Source: Leptospira langatensis
GTDB lineage: Bacteria > Spirochaetota > Leptospiria > Leptospirales > Leptospiraceae
NCBI RefSeq assembly: GCF_004770615.1
Contig: NZ_RQER01000010.1
Span: forward strand, 1-64,000
Reading direction: 5' to 3'
Length of the DNA stretch: 64,000 nucleotides
Shown here: piece by piece, positions 33,524-50,422 of the stretch
Layout: the number at the start of each line of letters is the position of its first letter
How positions within the stretch are numbered: position 1 is the stretch's first letter
Made by a program: the position numbers and the translations under genes
The notes under the pieces: model-generated
Databases searched by the model: none
What the model was told of the DNA's origin: nothing
Seen by the model: the letters and a program-made list of their open reading frames with translations, nothing else

Positions 33524-33952
33524 ATGGCAGCAAAAAAAGTAGTAAAGCAGATCAAGCTCCAGGTTGAAGCCGGAAAGGCCAACCCTGCTCCTCCAGTCGG
33601 ACCGGCTCTCGGTCAGGCAGGATTGAACATCATGGAGTTCTGCAAACAGTTCAACGAGAGATCTAAAAACCAAATGGGTTATAAGCTCCCCGTTGTGATC
33701 ACAGTATTCTCCGACAGGAGTTTTACATTCATTACCAAGTCCCCTCCGGCAGCTCTACTTGTTAAGAAAGCGATCGGATTAGAGACTGGTTCCGCAACTC
33801 CTCATACTGTTAAGGTTGGGAAGATCACTCGCAAGCAATTAGAAGAAATTGCTAAAACCAAAATGGAAGACTTAAACGCAAACGATCTGGACGCAGCCGT
33901 TCAAATCATCGCGGGAACTTGTCGCTCCATGGGCGTTACGGTAGAGGGTTAA
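33524..33952 (+). CDS. rplK: 50S ribosomal protein L11
   Basis: 142 aa. [20 protein letters not shown] and [20 protein letters not shown] are the L11 N-terminal signature, and [20 protein letters not shown] lies in the rRNA-binding C-terminal domain. Forms the GTPase-associated stalk base on 23S rRNA. Its TAA is followed by the rplA ATG after 2 nt, so translation is coupled. Confidence 0.97.
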   Translation: MAAKKVVKQIKLQVEAGKANPAPPVGPALGQAGLNIMEFCKQFNERSKNQMGYKLPVVITVFSDRSFTFITKSPPAALLVKKAIGLETGSATPHTVKVGKITRKQLEEIAKTKMEDLNANDLDAAVQIIAGTCRSMGVTVEG

Positions 33953-33954
33953 TT

Positions 33955-34647
33955 ATGAAACGCGGAAAGAAATATCGCGCAGCGAAAGAGAAAGTCGACG
34001 CAACAAAAGTGTATCCTATCGAGAAGGCTGTGGAACTTGCACAGGCTACTTCTTACACTAAGTTTGATGGAACGATAGAGATCTCTACCAAAGTAAATTA
34101 TAAATCTCTACAGAACGTGAGAGGGACCATTTCCCTTCCTCACGGAACCGGTAAACTGGTTCGGGTCCTTGTTTTCTGCAAAGGAGACAAACAGAACGAC
34201 GCGAAAAACGCAGGTGCGGAATTCGTGGGCGATATGGACTTGATCGAGAAAGTTGCCGGCGGTTGGACCGATTTCGACGCTTGCGTCGCTACTCCCGATA
34301 TGATGAAGGAAGTAGGAAAGCTCGGACCGATCTTAGGACGCAAGGGTTTAATGCCTAAGCCTAAGGCCGGAACCGTGACTAACGACGTAGCGAAAGCGGT
34401 TGCAGAGTTAAAATCCGGACGTATCGAATATCGCCCAGACAAAGGCGGTGTGGTGCATCTTGGAGTGGGCAAGGTCAGTTTCGATCATACCAAACTCGTG
34501 GAAAACATTCGCACAGTAGTTCAAACTCTTCTCCGGGATAAACCTTCGGATGCTAAGGGTGATTATCTGAAAACTTTCTCCGTGTCTCCTACTATGGGAG
34601 CGGGCGTGAAAGTGGACGTTAAGGAACTGGTCAACACATCCATCTGA
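33955..34647 (+). CDS. rplA: 50S ribosomal protein L1
   Basis: 230 aa from ATG 33955, which directly follows rplK; a longer frame overlaps rplK. KKYRAAKEKVDATKVYPIEKA, then ISLPHGTGK and GRKGLMPKPKAGTVT are typical of L1. It forms the L1 stalk that guides deacylated tRNA out. In many bacteria L1 represses translation of its own operon; no clear operator stem was looked for beyond inspection here. Confidence 0.97.
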   Translation: MKRGKKYRAAKEKVDATKVYPIEKAVELAQATSYTKFDGTIEISTKVNYKSLQNVRGTISLPHGTGKLVRVLVFCKGDKQNDAKNAGAEFVGDMDLIEKVAGGWTDFDACVATPDMMKEVGKLGPILGRKGLMPKPKAGTVTNDVAKAVAELKSGRIEYRPDKGGVVHLGVGKVSFDHTKLVENIRTVVQTLLRDKPSDAKGDYLKTFSVSPTMGAGVKVDVKELVNTSI

Positions 34648-34673
34648 GGATGTAGTAGACGGGAGTAGGAACA

Positions 34674-35207
34674 ATGCCCAGCCAGGAAAAATTTGAAGCA
34701 GTAGCCGAATTAAAAGGCAGATTAGAAAAACGTAGCGACTTCATCCTAGCCAGCTACAGCGGACTCACGGTGGCTGAGATCACCGACCTTCGTGCGAAGC
34801 TTCGCAAGGAAGGATCCGAGATGAAAGTGATCAAGAATAATCTCTTTCTTCTCGCGCTGAAAGAATCCGAGAAGCATAAGGATAAGAACATCGCTTTCGG
34901 TCCCGAATATCAGGGAACGCTAGCGGCAATTTTCTCAGACGCGAACCTTCCCAACGCGGCGAAGATCCTAAAAGAATACGCTAAGACGAATAAGAACCTT
35001 ATTCTGAAAGCGGGATATTTAGACGGATCCGTTCTGAACGCGGAAGGAGTGGAAGCAATCGCAGGTCTTCCGTCAAGAGAGCAACTCTTGGCACAGATCG
35101 CAGGCGGTATCAACGGTCCGGCAAGAAGCATCGCTTCTGGTATGAACCAAATTATCGCAGGACTTGCAAGAGCTATCCAAGCTGTCGCAGAAAAGAACAA
35201 CCAGTAA
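34674..35207 (+). CDS. rplJ: 50S ribosomal protein L10
   Basis: 177 aa. [35 protein letters not shown] and [13 protein letters not shown] are the conserved RNA-binding part, quoted in pieces. The C-terminal helix (about 150-177) carries L7/L12 dimers. It starts 26 bp after rplA with GGGAGTAGG as ribosome site. In other bacteria the L10-L12 complex regulates its own translation. Confidence 0.97.
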   Translation: MPSQEKFEAVAELKGRLEKRSDFILASYSGLTVAEITDLRAKLRKEGSEMKVIKNNLFLLALKESEKHKDKNIAFGPEYQGTLAAIFSDANLPNAAKILKEYAKTNKNLILKAGYLDGSVLNAEGVEAIAGLPSREQLLAQIAGGINGPARSIASGMNQIIAGLARAIQAVAEKNNQ

Positions 35208-35261
35208 GAACAAATTTTAGTAAGTAGTTTAAAGGACCAAACGGAATCTAAGGAGCACAAA

Positions 35262-35645
35262 ATGTCTACCACTGAAGCGTTATTAGAGCAACTCGGCAAA
35301 CTTACCCTCGTGGAAGCAGCTGACCTAGTTAAAAAAATGGAGGAGAAGTTCGGAATTTCCGCAGCGGCTCCAGTAGCAGTTGCAGCTGCGGCACCAGCAG
35401 CTGGCGGAGCGGCAGCAGCAGATGAGCCTGCATCCTTCAACGTAATCTTGAAAGGCTTCGGAGACAAAAAAATCGAAGTTATTAAGGTTGTTCGCGAGAT
35501 CACTGGTCTTGGCTTGAAAGAAGCTAAAGACTTAGTCGAAGCTGGCGGAAAATCCGTTAAAGAAGGCGTTGCGAAAGCAGAAGCTGACGATCTTAAAAAG
35601 AAATTAGAAGCTGTCGGCGCTCAAATCGAACTTAAGGCAGTCTAA
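35262..35645 (+). CDS. rplL: 50S ribosomal protein L7/L12
   Basis: 127 aa. The N-terminal dimerisation part ([20 protein letters not shown]), an Ala-rich hinge ([19 protein letters not shown], about 34-52) and the C-terminal factor-binding domain with [20 protein letters not shown] are all standard. Recruits translation GTPases to the stalk. AAGGAGC lies ahead of ATG. Confidence 0.97.
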   Translation: MSTTEALLEQLGKLTLVEAADLVKKMEEKFGISAAAPVAVAAAAPAAGGAAAADEPASFNVILKGFGDKKIEVIKVVREITGLGLKEAKDLVEAGGKSVKEGVAKAEADDLKKKLEAVGAQIELKAV

Positions 35646-35698
35646 TCAGGGAACCGAGGCTTTGTCTCCTCGATATCTGATTACAATCCTTTCACTCA

Positions 35699-35726
35699 GG
35701 CAGGGAGGCCAGCGGACTTCCTTGCC
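35699..35726 (+). promoter_or_regulatory. stem-loop between rplL and rpoB
   Basis: GGCAGGGAGG (35699-35708), loop CCAGCGGA, CTTCCTTGCC (35717-35726): a 10-bp stem with two G-T pairs, followed by an A/T-rich stretch. It sits where other bacteria have a partial terminator or RNase III site that lowers rpoBC expression relative to rplJL. Confidence 0.5.
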
Positions 35727-35781
35727 TAATTGTATTTTCTCCGCTCGCGTAATTATTTTCCACAACCCTAGGGGGCAACAC

Positions 35782-39464
<3,683 letters not shown>

Positions 39465-39476
39465 GGGAAAGGTAGC

Positions 39477-43682
<4,206 letters not shown>

Positions 43683-43700
43683 AGGAAAGCTTTACAACAG

Positions 43701-43742
43701 AGCAGGTTGGGAAGAACTGGTAAAATAGGTCACCAGCCTGCT
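43701..43742 (+). promoter_or_regulatory. stem-loop between rpoC and rpsL
   Basis: AGCAGG (43701-43706) pairs with CCTGCT (43737-43742), and CTGGT (43717-43721) with ACCAG (43732-43736) inside it. No T-run follows. A processing or attenuation element is possible. Confidence 0.4.
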
Positions 43743-43759
43743 ATAGAAAGAAGAAACTC

Positions 43760-44134
43760 ATGCCAACAATTAGCCAACTTATACGCCACGGCAGGAAGAA
43801 ACAGGTAAACAAATCCAAATCTCCTGCACTTAAAAGCAGTCCTCAAAGAAGAGGAGTGTGCACAAAGGTGACCACGTTCACCCCGAAAAAACCGAACTCG
43901 GCTCTTAGAAAAGTAGCAAGGGTTCGCTTAACCACCGGTATCGAAGTAACCGCTTATATTCCGGGTGAGGGACATAACCTACAAGAGCACAACGTGGTTC
44001 TGATCCGTGGTGGAAGGGTAAAAGACTTACCAGGGGTTCGTTATCATATTATCCGTGGTACCTTGGATACTCTAGGTATCGATAAACGTCGTAAGGGTCG
44101 TTCTAAATACGGAACGAAGAAACCTAAGGCGTAA
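43760..44134 (+). CDS. rpsL: 30S ribosomal protein S12
   Basis: 124 aa. [34 protein letters not shown] and [29 protein letters not shown] (in parts) are the standard S12 blocks. The lysines whose mutation gives streptomycin resistance (in TPKKPNS and in GGRVKDLPG) are wild type. It acts in the decoding centre of the small subunit. Ribosome site AGAAAGAAG upstream. Confidence 0.98.
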   Translation: MPTISQLIRHGRKKQVNKSKSPALKSSPQRRGVCTKVTTFTPKKPNSALRKVARVRLTTGIEVTAYIPGEGHNLQEHNVVLIRGGRVKDLPGVRYHIIRGTLDTLGIDKRRKGRSKYGTKKPKA

Positions 44135-44146
44135 GGGAGATTAGGG

Positions 44147-44620
44147 ATGTCTAGAAGAAGAGGAAAAGTAGAGCCACGTAAGATCCAACCGGATTCAGTT
44201 TACGGAGACGTAAATATCGCTAAATTCATCAACTGCTTGATGCTGGATGGAAAGAAATCCGTAGCCGAATCATTGTTTTACGATGCACTGGAACTGATCC
44301 AGAAAAAGACCGGAAATGATCCTTATGTAACTTTCACCGAGGCATTGGAAAATGTAAAACCTCAAGTGGAAGTAAAATCTCGCCGTGTGGGTGGGGTTAC
44401 TTACCAAGTTCCTATCGAAGTTCGTCCGGAAAGACGTCTTGCTTTAGGGATTAGATGGTTGATCCGTTATTCTAGAGATAGAAATGAAAAAGGCATGGCG
44501 AATAAGTTGGCTGCCGAGTTCATCGAAGCTCAGAAAGGTACCGGAGCTGCAATCAAGAAGAAAGAAGATATCCGTAAAATGGCAGATGCAAACAAAGCAT
44601 TCAGCCACTATCGCTGGTAA
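44147..44620 (+). CDS. rpsG: 30S ribosomal protein S7
   Basis: 157 aa. SRRRGKVEPRKIQPDSVYGD, then NCLMLDGKKSVAES, VEVKSRRVGGVTYQVPIEVRPERR (in parts) and ANKAFSHYRW at the end are standard S7. Nucleates assembly of the 30S head. In most bacteria fusA and tuf follow; here a terminator closes the unit directly. Confidence 0.98.
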   Translation: MSRRRGKVEPRKIQPDSVYGDVNIAKFINCLMLDGKKSVAESLFYDALELIQKKTGNDPYVTFTEALENVKPQVEVKSRRVGGVTYQVPIEVRPERRLALGIRWLIRYSRDRNEKGMANKLAAEFIEAQKGTGAAIKKKEDIRKMADANKAFSHYRW

Positions 44621-44669
44621 TCAGCATCTTTTTTCAACCGCCTTGGACTTTAAGGCGGAATTGCGATGG

Positions 44670-44700
44670 AAGGGATTCGAAAGAATCCCTTTTTTATTTT
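44670..44700 (+). terminator. Rho-independent terminator after rpsG
   Basis: AAGGGATTC (44670-44678), GAAA tetraloop, GAATCCCTT (44683-44691), then TTTTATTTT. A perfect 9-bp stem with a T-run; ends the rpo-rps unit. Confidence 0.93.
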
Positions 44701-44767
44701 AGATGTTCTACGTTCTCCGAATTGAGATTCGATCGATCAATCCTCTTATTCAATATTTCTAATATAT

Positions 44768-45829
44768 CTAGTCCAACGTGTAGAGAGTAGTGGCGTTTAC
44801 TCTTCCTCGAAGAACGGACTTACCTACTTTTTTTACGGAATGTCTTGAGGACAGTTCGCCGAAAGTTTCTTCCGTAAACAGCATAGGCACTTTTGCCTTC
44901 TTGGTTAGCTTTTCCATTCTTGCGGCAACGTTTACTGTATCGCCTATAACAGTAGTGTTCATCCTTGTCTCGGTTCCTACGGTTCCTAAGACAACGGGGC
45001 CAGAGTGAATGCCTATCCCGATACGGATCCTTTCGTTTCCTTCTTTGGTAAACTTTTCGTTAAACCGTTCGAGCTCTTCTAACATTGCCTTTCCGGCAAG
45101 TACTGCATCCTCTCCTTTATGAAAGAGAGCCATGAGCCCGTCTCCGATGAACTTGTCGATAAAGCCGGAATGTTTCGTAACGATCGGTTCCATATGCGAG
45201 ATATATCGGTTGAGATTGCGAAAGATCTCCGTAGAAGAGAGCTTTTCCGAGATAGAAGTAAACCCTCGGATGTCGGCAAATAATACCGTTAAATTCAGAT
45301 TGGTCGCTTCTCCAGGATGAACGGTAGTTAGATCCGTCGATTTCAGTTCATTTAAGAATTGAGAAGGTACGAATTTGGAACTTGCATCCAATAGAGAACG
45401 AACTTTGTTCTGCGAGAAGACGAGTTCGGATATATCGCTTCGGATCCCTATGTATTCCTTGTTGGTCCCGTCGGGATTCTTGATGGGTATGATGGTAGTA
45501 TTGACGATATATTTGCTTCCATCTTTCGCTCGGTTCTCCACGACCCCTTTCCAGATCTTACCTGCTTTGATCGTATCCCACATAAGCCGAAAGGCTTCCT
45601 TTGGCATATCAGGATGTCTCACTATGTTATGTGGCTTTCCGACTAATTCCTCTCTGCTGTATTTTGAGAGACGGCAGAATTCGTCGTTTGCGTAAGTGAT
45701 CTTCCCGTGTAGATTTGTCATCGATACGATCGTACTTTTATCGATCGCATCCTTGTACTGGCTTAGAAGTTCCTCCAAGTCCGTTTTCTCTATAAACTCT
45801 TGGGTTTCGGATTCGATTTCCTGTTCCAT
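44768..45829 (-). CDS. PAS-domain class III adenylate cyclase
   Basis: 353 aa, soluble. A PAS domain (about 25-140: VSMTNLHGKITYANDEFCRLSKYS, VRHPDMPKEAFRLMW, then IGIRSDISEL) precedes a class III cyclase domain (about 178-353). LFADIRGFTSISE and DKFIGDGLMALF hold the two metal-binding Asp. The Lys in IDKFIGD and the Asp in VIGDTVNVAARM are the adenine-selecting pair, so cAMP is the likely product. The PAS resembles the Aer/redox type by its HPDMP motif. It has its own promoter on the minus strand. Convergent with rpsG. Confidence 0.9.
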   Translation of the reverse strand: MEQEIESETQEFIEKTDLEELLSQYKDAIDKSTIVSMTNLHGKITYANDEFCRLSKYSREELVGKPHNIVRHPDMPKEAFRLMWDTIKAGKIWKGVVENRAKDGSKYIVNTTIIPIKNPDGTNKEYIGIRSDISELVFSQNKVRSLLDASSKFVPSQFLNELKSTDLTTVHPGEATNLNLTVLFADIRGFTSISEKLSSTEIFRNLNRYISHMEPIVTKHSGFIDKFIGDGLMALFHKGEDAVLAGKAMLEELERFNEKFTKEGNERIRIGIGIHSGPVVLGTVGTETRMNTTVIGDTVNVAARMEKLTKKAKVPMLFTEETFGELSSRHSVKKVGKSVLRGRVNATTLYTLD

Positions 45830-45852
45830 ACCGTGGTCTGCCTTCTACTTTA

Positions 45853-45882
45853 ACTGTATTAAAAAGTTTCGCCAAACGTCAA
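45853..45882 (-). promoter_or_regulatory. promoter of the PAS cyclase gene
   Basis: On the minus strand TTGACG (45882-45877), 18-bp spacer, TACAGT (45858-45853). The start codon at 45829 lies about 17 nt after the expected transcription start, with AAGG between. Confidence 0.5.
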
Positions 45883-46198
45883 GTATGTTGGGCCACGGGG
45901 GAGGGCTCAGAATAGAGACTTAAGTCAATTAGTTAATTTATTATTTCTTAATATTCGAATGAAGGTCCACATCGGTTGGTCTTGCCGAGTCAAGGGGATA
46001 GGATCAATATAATAACCGATAAGCGCCTGTTGTGCCCGCAGGGACGTCCGAAATCGGTTCGAATTTTAAGCCGGTCTCATGGGCATTTTCGAAGACGGAC
46101 CGTATGGCAAAAATCTCTTTCGCTTCGGTTGTATATTCTCCCATTTTTTTAAAGACGTTTTTAGAAAAAAAGGGTAAGATCTGGCAAGGAGCGCCTAG
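45883..46198. other. intergenic, no gene seen
   Basis: About 316 bp between divergent genes. GGAG at 46187-46190 is the ribosome site of the next gene. I see no open frame, tRNA or strong repeat. Confidence 0.4.
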
Positions 46199-47047
46199 AT
46201 GAGATTCGTTTGCGAGCTAAGTTGGGAACAATGCCTTTTCGATCTACTTTTATATCAATTGAAAATGAACTTTGTGAGATACTATCCGATCGCGGGTCTC
46301 GCATTTCTTATCTTCTGGGTTTGGAAGAAGAACTATTTTCAGAGATTTCGGATCCAAGAGAATTTTCCTAAGAAAGACAGAGTGATCTTTGAGATCAAAC
46401 AGTCTGCGGTGACCCTTCTTATGTTCTGCTCGATAGCAATCTCCGTCTTCGTTTTGAGAAGGTTGCATATTCTCCCGGTAAAGACGTACTCGGATATTTC
46501 TCTTTATGGCGGTTGGCCGTATTTGTTATTTAGTTTTGCCGTCCTTACTATTTGGCATGAGACTTGGTTTTACTGGTTCCATAGGTTCATGCACCATAAG
46601 AAAATTTATCCATTCGTGCATTCTGTGCATCATAGATCTACGAATCCTTCTCCTTTGGCCGCTTATAATTTTCATTGGTTGGAGGCGTTTATTGAAGGGG
46701 TGTATATTGTTCCGATTGTTTGCATTATACCGATATATGGGTATCTAATACTATTCCATACATTCTATGCGATGATCATGAATATCTGGTGGCATCTCGG
46801 GTATGAGTTCTTTCCTAAAGGATGGACGACTCATCCTTTATTAAAATGGTTGAATACTTCTACTCATCATAATTTGCATCACCAGAAATTTCATGGGAAC
46901 TATAGTTTGTATTTCAATTTCTGGGATAGGATCATGGGCACGAATTTTTCGGATTATTCGGAAAAGTTCGAACAAGGAGTGGCTGCGAGAGCGCTCCGGA
47001 AATCGGATCCTTCGAATCCGGAGGTTTCTTGGCAAAAGTCCGCTTAA
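46199..47047 (+). CDS. fatty acid hydroxylase / sterol desaturase family protein (copy 2)
   Basis: 282 aa; GGAG 8 nt before ATG. The histidine clusters are HRFMHH, HSVHHRS and HHNLHHQ, as in copy 1. The stretches TIWHETWFYW, SPLAAYNFHW, WWHLGYEFFPKGW and FHGNYSLYFNFWDRIMGTNF are identical or nearly so in both proteins, while the segment around residues 60-100 and the C-terminus differ. Membrane di-iron hydroxylase or desaturase. It is followed by a lipid-oxidation-like cluster, unlike copy 1, which sits beside a regulator gene. Confidence 0.88.
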   Translation: MRFVCELSWEQCLFDLLLYQLKMNFVRYYPIAGLAFLIFWVWKKNYFQRFRIQENFPKKDRVIFEIKQSAVTLLMFCSIAISVFVLRRLHILPVKTYSDISLYGGWPYLLFSFAVLTIWHETWFYWFHRFMHHKKIYPFVHSVHHRSTNPSPLAAYNFHWLEAFIEGVYIVPIVCIIPIYGYLILFHTFYAMIMNIWWHLGYEFFPKGWTTHPLLKWLNTSTHHNLHHQKFHGNYSLYFNFWDRIMGTNFSDYSEKFEQGVAARALRKSDPSNPEVSWQKSA

Positions 47048-47050
47048 GAT

Positions 47051-48580
47051 CTATTCCTGCACTCGGACCCTTAGGACCTGTCTTCTTAGTCGGATCTCTT
47101 CTTCAAAGGTCTTGGTCAATGTTTGGAATTTCTTATCCGTAAGATTCACTTTTTGCGTAAGTGTTTCGTAGAGACGATTGCTTCTTCCATCAGGAACGAT
47201 AAAGGTAGGTTTCGTGTCCTTCTCCATATATGCGCGGAAGGAGACTACGTTTGCATCGTCATCTATGAGTAGGACAGATCCGCCGTGCGACTTCATGATC
47301 TCTATTGTGTCCACGACCCATCCTCCCGTATTGAATATCAGTTTATCTTGGATTTTCAGTCCTATATCTTGCGAAAGGGAAGCGAAGGGCTTATGAGTGT
47401 GCCCAAAGATAAAGGTATAATCCTTGGGAAAGGTTCTCTTTGTCTTCTTGCTTTCTTCTTCCCATTGGTGAGGGATTGTTTCGCCAAGATACGTATTCAG
47501 GTTCGTGATGACCTCTTCGCTTAATATATTGTCGGACATTCCTCTTTCGTCCTGTCCTACTTTCAAGACTATCTTCTTAAGCGTATTGCTGACAGGCCAA
47601 TATAGTATCGATTTTAGAAACATATTCGTTTTGATCTTACTGAATATATAACTGGTTATGTTACTCGTTAATTTGCCCATTGCCTTTTCGTCTTGCAGCA
47701 TATCGTAAAGAAGTCCGATGCCTTTTCCTACTTTTCCGGATCTTCCTAACGTGGACCAAAAGAAATCGATCCAAGCGAAGTTCTCTTTCTCAAGAACCGT
47801 GATCGATCTTGAATTAGGAACTACTGTGAAGGATTGGAATGGGTTTAAGTTCAGTAATCTCTGCCAGAAATTCGGCTTTGGTTTCGGCTTCTTTTTGTCC
47901 TCATCTATTTCGGGAAGAAGGATCCTTTGCATTGTGCTCATGAGAGCATATATGTTTTCTAGATAATTCCCGTGAGAAAGGAATACGGAATGATCCCCTT
48001 TCTTACTTACGATCTCATAGTTCGGATAGGCGATGACTGCTTTGCCTTTCTTTAGCTTCGCATTTCTTCTAAGGATGCCGGTTAACAAATGAGATTCTAC
48101 GAAGTCAGGATCCACCATCTTGGTCGTATACCAAGCGTCTTCTATATACTGATTCGGTTTAAGGCTGGCAATATAGTCGATGTATTGTCTTTCTCTTGCG
48201 GTTTCCCAGAGATGGTGGTCGTGGTTACCGGGTATATAGAGTATTTTGTCAGAAAAGACTGGCTTCTTTTCTTTGTAGGCAACTTCTAAAAAACGTTCGA
48301 AGGTCATGGACGCTTCGTTGATATCACCTAACGCTAATTCCAGCACATCTCCTAATAGAATGAATTGAGGAGCGTTGCTTGCGCCGTTAACGCTTTGGAC
48401 GATATTTTTTAAACAAGCCAACAGTTCTATCAGTGCGGGCGAAGTTTTTTGCGAATTTACTTTGAATTTATCCTCTCTCCGTACTGGATCCGGGAACTCT
48501 TCAATGTATGTGAGTAAACTGTTATATGCTCCGAAATGCACATCTGATATTACAACGTATTTGATTTTGCTAGCTGCCAT
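47051..48580 (-). CDS. calcineurin-like metallophosphoesterase
   Basis: 509 aa. The metal ligands appear in order: SDVHFG, LGDVLEL, PGNHDHH, FLSHGN and FGHTHKP. An insert between the fourth and fifth (about 215-400), with WQRLLNLNPFQSF and a hydrophobic WIDFFWSTLG stretch, could touch the membrane. There is no signal peptide, so the enzyme is cytosolic or peripheral. The GNHDHH form recalls phosphoesterases acting on lipid-linked substrates such as LpxH, but the protein is twice as long. The stop is 4 bp from that of the hydroxylase gene, and it diverges from the GMC oxidase gene. Confidence 0.85.
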   Translation of the reverse strand: MAASKIKYVVISDVHFGAYNSLLTYIEEFPDPVRREDKFKVNSQKTSPALIELLACLKNIVQSVNGASNAPQFILLGDVLELALGDINEASMTFERFLEVAYKEKKPVFSDKILYIPGNHDHHLWETARERQYIDYIASLKPNQYIEDAWYTTKMVDPDFVESHLLTGILRRNAKLKKGKAVIAYPNYEIVSKKGDHSVFLSHGNYLENIYALMSTMQRILLPEIDEDKKKPKPKPNFWQRLLNLNPFQSFTVVPNSRSITVLEKENFAWIDFFWSTLGRSGKVGKGIGLLYDMLQDEKAMGKLTSNITSYIFSKIKTNMFLKSILYWPVSNTLKKIVLKVGQDERGMSDNILSEEVITNLNTYLGETIPHQWEEESKKTKRTFPKDYTFIFGHTHKPFASLSQDIGLKIQDKLIFNTGGWVVDTIEIMKSHGGSVLLIDDDANVVSFRAYMEKDTKPTFIVPDGRSNRLYETLTQKVNLTDKKFQTLTKTFEEEIRLRRQVLRVRVQE

Positions 48581-48685
48581 TTGGGTTGTGAATCATTCGA
48601 AAAACGTTGATAAAATCAATTAATTATTGCTATTTTTAGGCAAATACTGCAAATAAGTAGATTTTTCGTCGATAGGGGTATCTTC

Positions 48686-50413
48686 TTGAAGTTATACGAA
48701 GCCATCGTTATAGGTACAGGGTTCGGCGGTTCGATTAACGCGTGCAGGCTTTCTAAAAAATGGCCTGGTAAGGTTTTGGTTCTCGAGCGTGGTAAGGAAT
48801 ATCCTATGGGATCTTTTCCTCGTTCCCCTGAAGGAATGTCTAAGAACTTTTGGAATGTTCCTGAAGAAGGTTCTATTCCCCGCTCTTCTCTATCTAAGAA
48901 AAGCGGACGTCAAACCGGACTATTCGATATTCGGAATTATCCTAAGTTAGACGTGGTCTTGTCTGCAGGATTAGGGGGAGGATCTCTGATCTATGCGAAT
49001 GTTTTTTTGGAGCCTCCCGACCATATTTTCGACAATCGCTGGCCGGCTACCTGCAAGAAACGTAATTTAAAACCTTATTATAAGATCGTAAAAGATGTCT
49101 TGGGCTCTCGTCCTATTCCCGACAACGGTGAGGAAAGAAGAAGGGTCGTTAGAACCGAATTGTACGAGCAGTTCGCGGTCAAGGAGGCTCGCATTTCTAA
49201 GAGAGCGGACCTGAATGTCTTTTTCGGGAACGATTTTAAGAAGCCTACTCCGATCGGAGTTCAGGAAAAGAATCGTTTCGGAGCGGTCCAGACTTCCTGC
49301 ACATATTGTGCTGAATGCGATGTGGGTTGCAATACGCATTCTAAAAACACGTTAGATCTGAACTATCTTTTCGTAGCGAAGAATGTAAACAAGGCAGAGA
49401 TCCGTACGGAACATCTCGCTACTAGGATCGTTCCCTTAGGACCGAAAGGCCAAGAGGATCCGAACGCAAACGGAGAATACGGGTATAGAGTCCATATCCT
49501 GAATTTGCAAAACGGAGAGAGTAACGCAACCTTTGCGGATGCTAAGAGAGTGATCGTCTCTGCAGGTACTTTGGGAAGTACAGAACTTCTTCTGAGATGT
49601 AAGACCAAATACAAGACATTGCCTAAGGTCTCCGATAAAATCGGCACTCAATTCTCCGGGAACGGGGACTTTCTTTCCTTTACTGCGAAGGGCACAAAGC
49701 CTGCGGATCCGAATTATGGTCCTGTCATCACTCAATATACGGATTATAATCTATTCCAAGGCTTCGATTCTAAGAAAGCCTTCTTGTTAGAAGATGCAAG
49801 TTATCCTGTATTCGCTTCCTACTTCGTGTCCGGAGCCCTGCCGCTCATTTTCAGATTGAAATATATCTTTCATATTGTTCGGGAATTCTTCAAAAGTATT
49901 CTGGACGGAAAGATTTTCGGTAGGATCGGCTTTCTATTAACCGAGGCATTAAAGGGAGATCTTTCTTATACGTCTGCGGTGCTTCTCTGTATGGGGATCG
50001 ATACTTCCGACGGAAAAATGTTTTTGGATAAGAAGGGAAATCTCCAGATCCAATGGCCTCAAAAAGAGAACCAAACACTTTATGATTCCATAATGGATGT
50101 GAATAAAAAATTCGCAAAATTCACGAATGCTGCGACTAGATTCCCGATGCCTACGTATTCTTGGCCGGTCCGGAATAATGTGACTGTGCATCCTTTAGGC
50201 GGTTGCGTTTTGGGTCCTTCTCCTGCTCAGGGAGTTTGTTCTTCTGAGTATAAGACTTTCGGTAAAGTGTTCGGTTACGAGGGTCTTTATGTTGCGGACG
50301 GTAGTCTTCTTCCTACTGCAGTGGGAGCGAATCCGTCGATGACGATCTCCGCTCTTTCCGAGATGGTAGCAGAGGGGATTACCGGTAAGAAACCGAGTTC
50401 TAGTTTAAAGTAG
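48686..50413 (+). CDS. GMC-family oxidoreductase (cholesterol oxidase-like)
   Basis: 575 aa, TTG start with TAGGGG upstream. IGTGFGGSINACRL is the FAD Rossmann loop, LSAGLGGGSLIYANVFLEPP the GMC signature, CTYCAECDVGCNTHSKNTLDLNYL a Cys-rich block typical of the cholesterol-oxidase-like branch, and HPLGGC with NPSMTISAL the active-site His and Asn region. It should oxidise a hydroxyl of a sterol-like or other lipid alcohol with O2 or another acceptor. No export signal. The next gene starts 9 bp later; the pair is a recurring neighbourhood in other bacteria. Confidence 0.87.
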   Translation: MKLYEAIVIGTGFGGSINACRLSKKWPGKVLVLERGKEYPMGSFPRSPEGMSKNFWNVPEEGSIPRSSLSKKSGRQTGLFDIRNYPKLDVVLSAGLGGGSLIYANVFLEPPDHIFDNRWPATCKKRNLKPYYKIVKDVLGSRPIPDNGEERRRVVRTELYEQFAVKEARISKRADLNVFFGNDFKKPTPIGVQEKNRFGAVQTSCTYCAECDVGCNTHSKNTLDLNYLFVAKNVNKAEIRTEHLATRIVPLGPKGQEDPNANGEYGYRVHILNLQNGESNATFADAKRVIVSAGTLGSTELLLRCKTKYKTLPKVSDKIGTQFSGNGDFLSFTAKGTKPADPNYGPVITQYTDYNLFQGFDSKKAFLLEDASYPVFASYFVSGALPLIFRLKYIFHIVREFFKSILDGKIFGRIGFLLTEALKGDLSYTSAVLLCMGIDTSDGKMFLDKKGNLQIQWPQKENQTLYDSIMDVNKKFAKFTNAATRFPMPTYSWPVRNNVTVHPLGGCVLGPSPAQGVCSSEYKTFGKVFGYEGLYVADGSLLPTAVGANPSMTISALSEMVAEGITGKKPSSSLK

Positions 50414-50422
50414 GGGGATCCA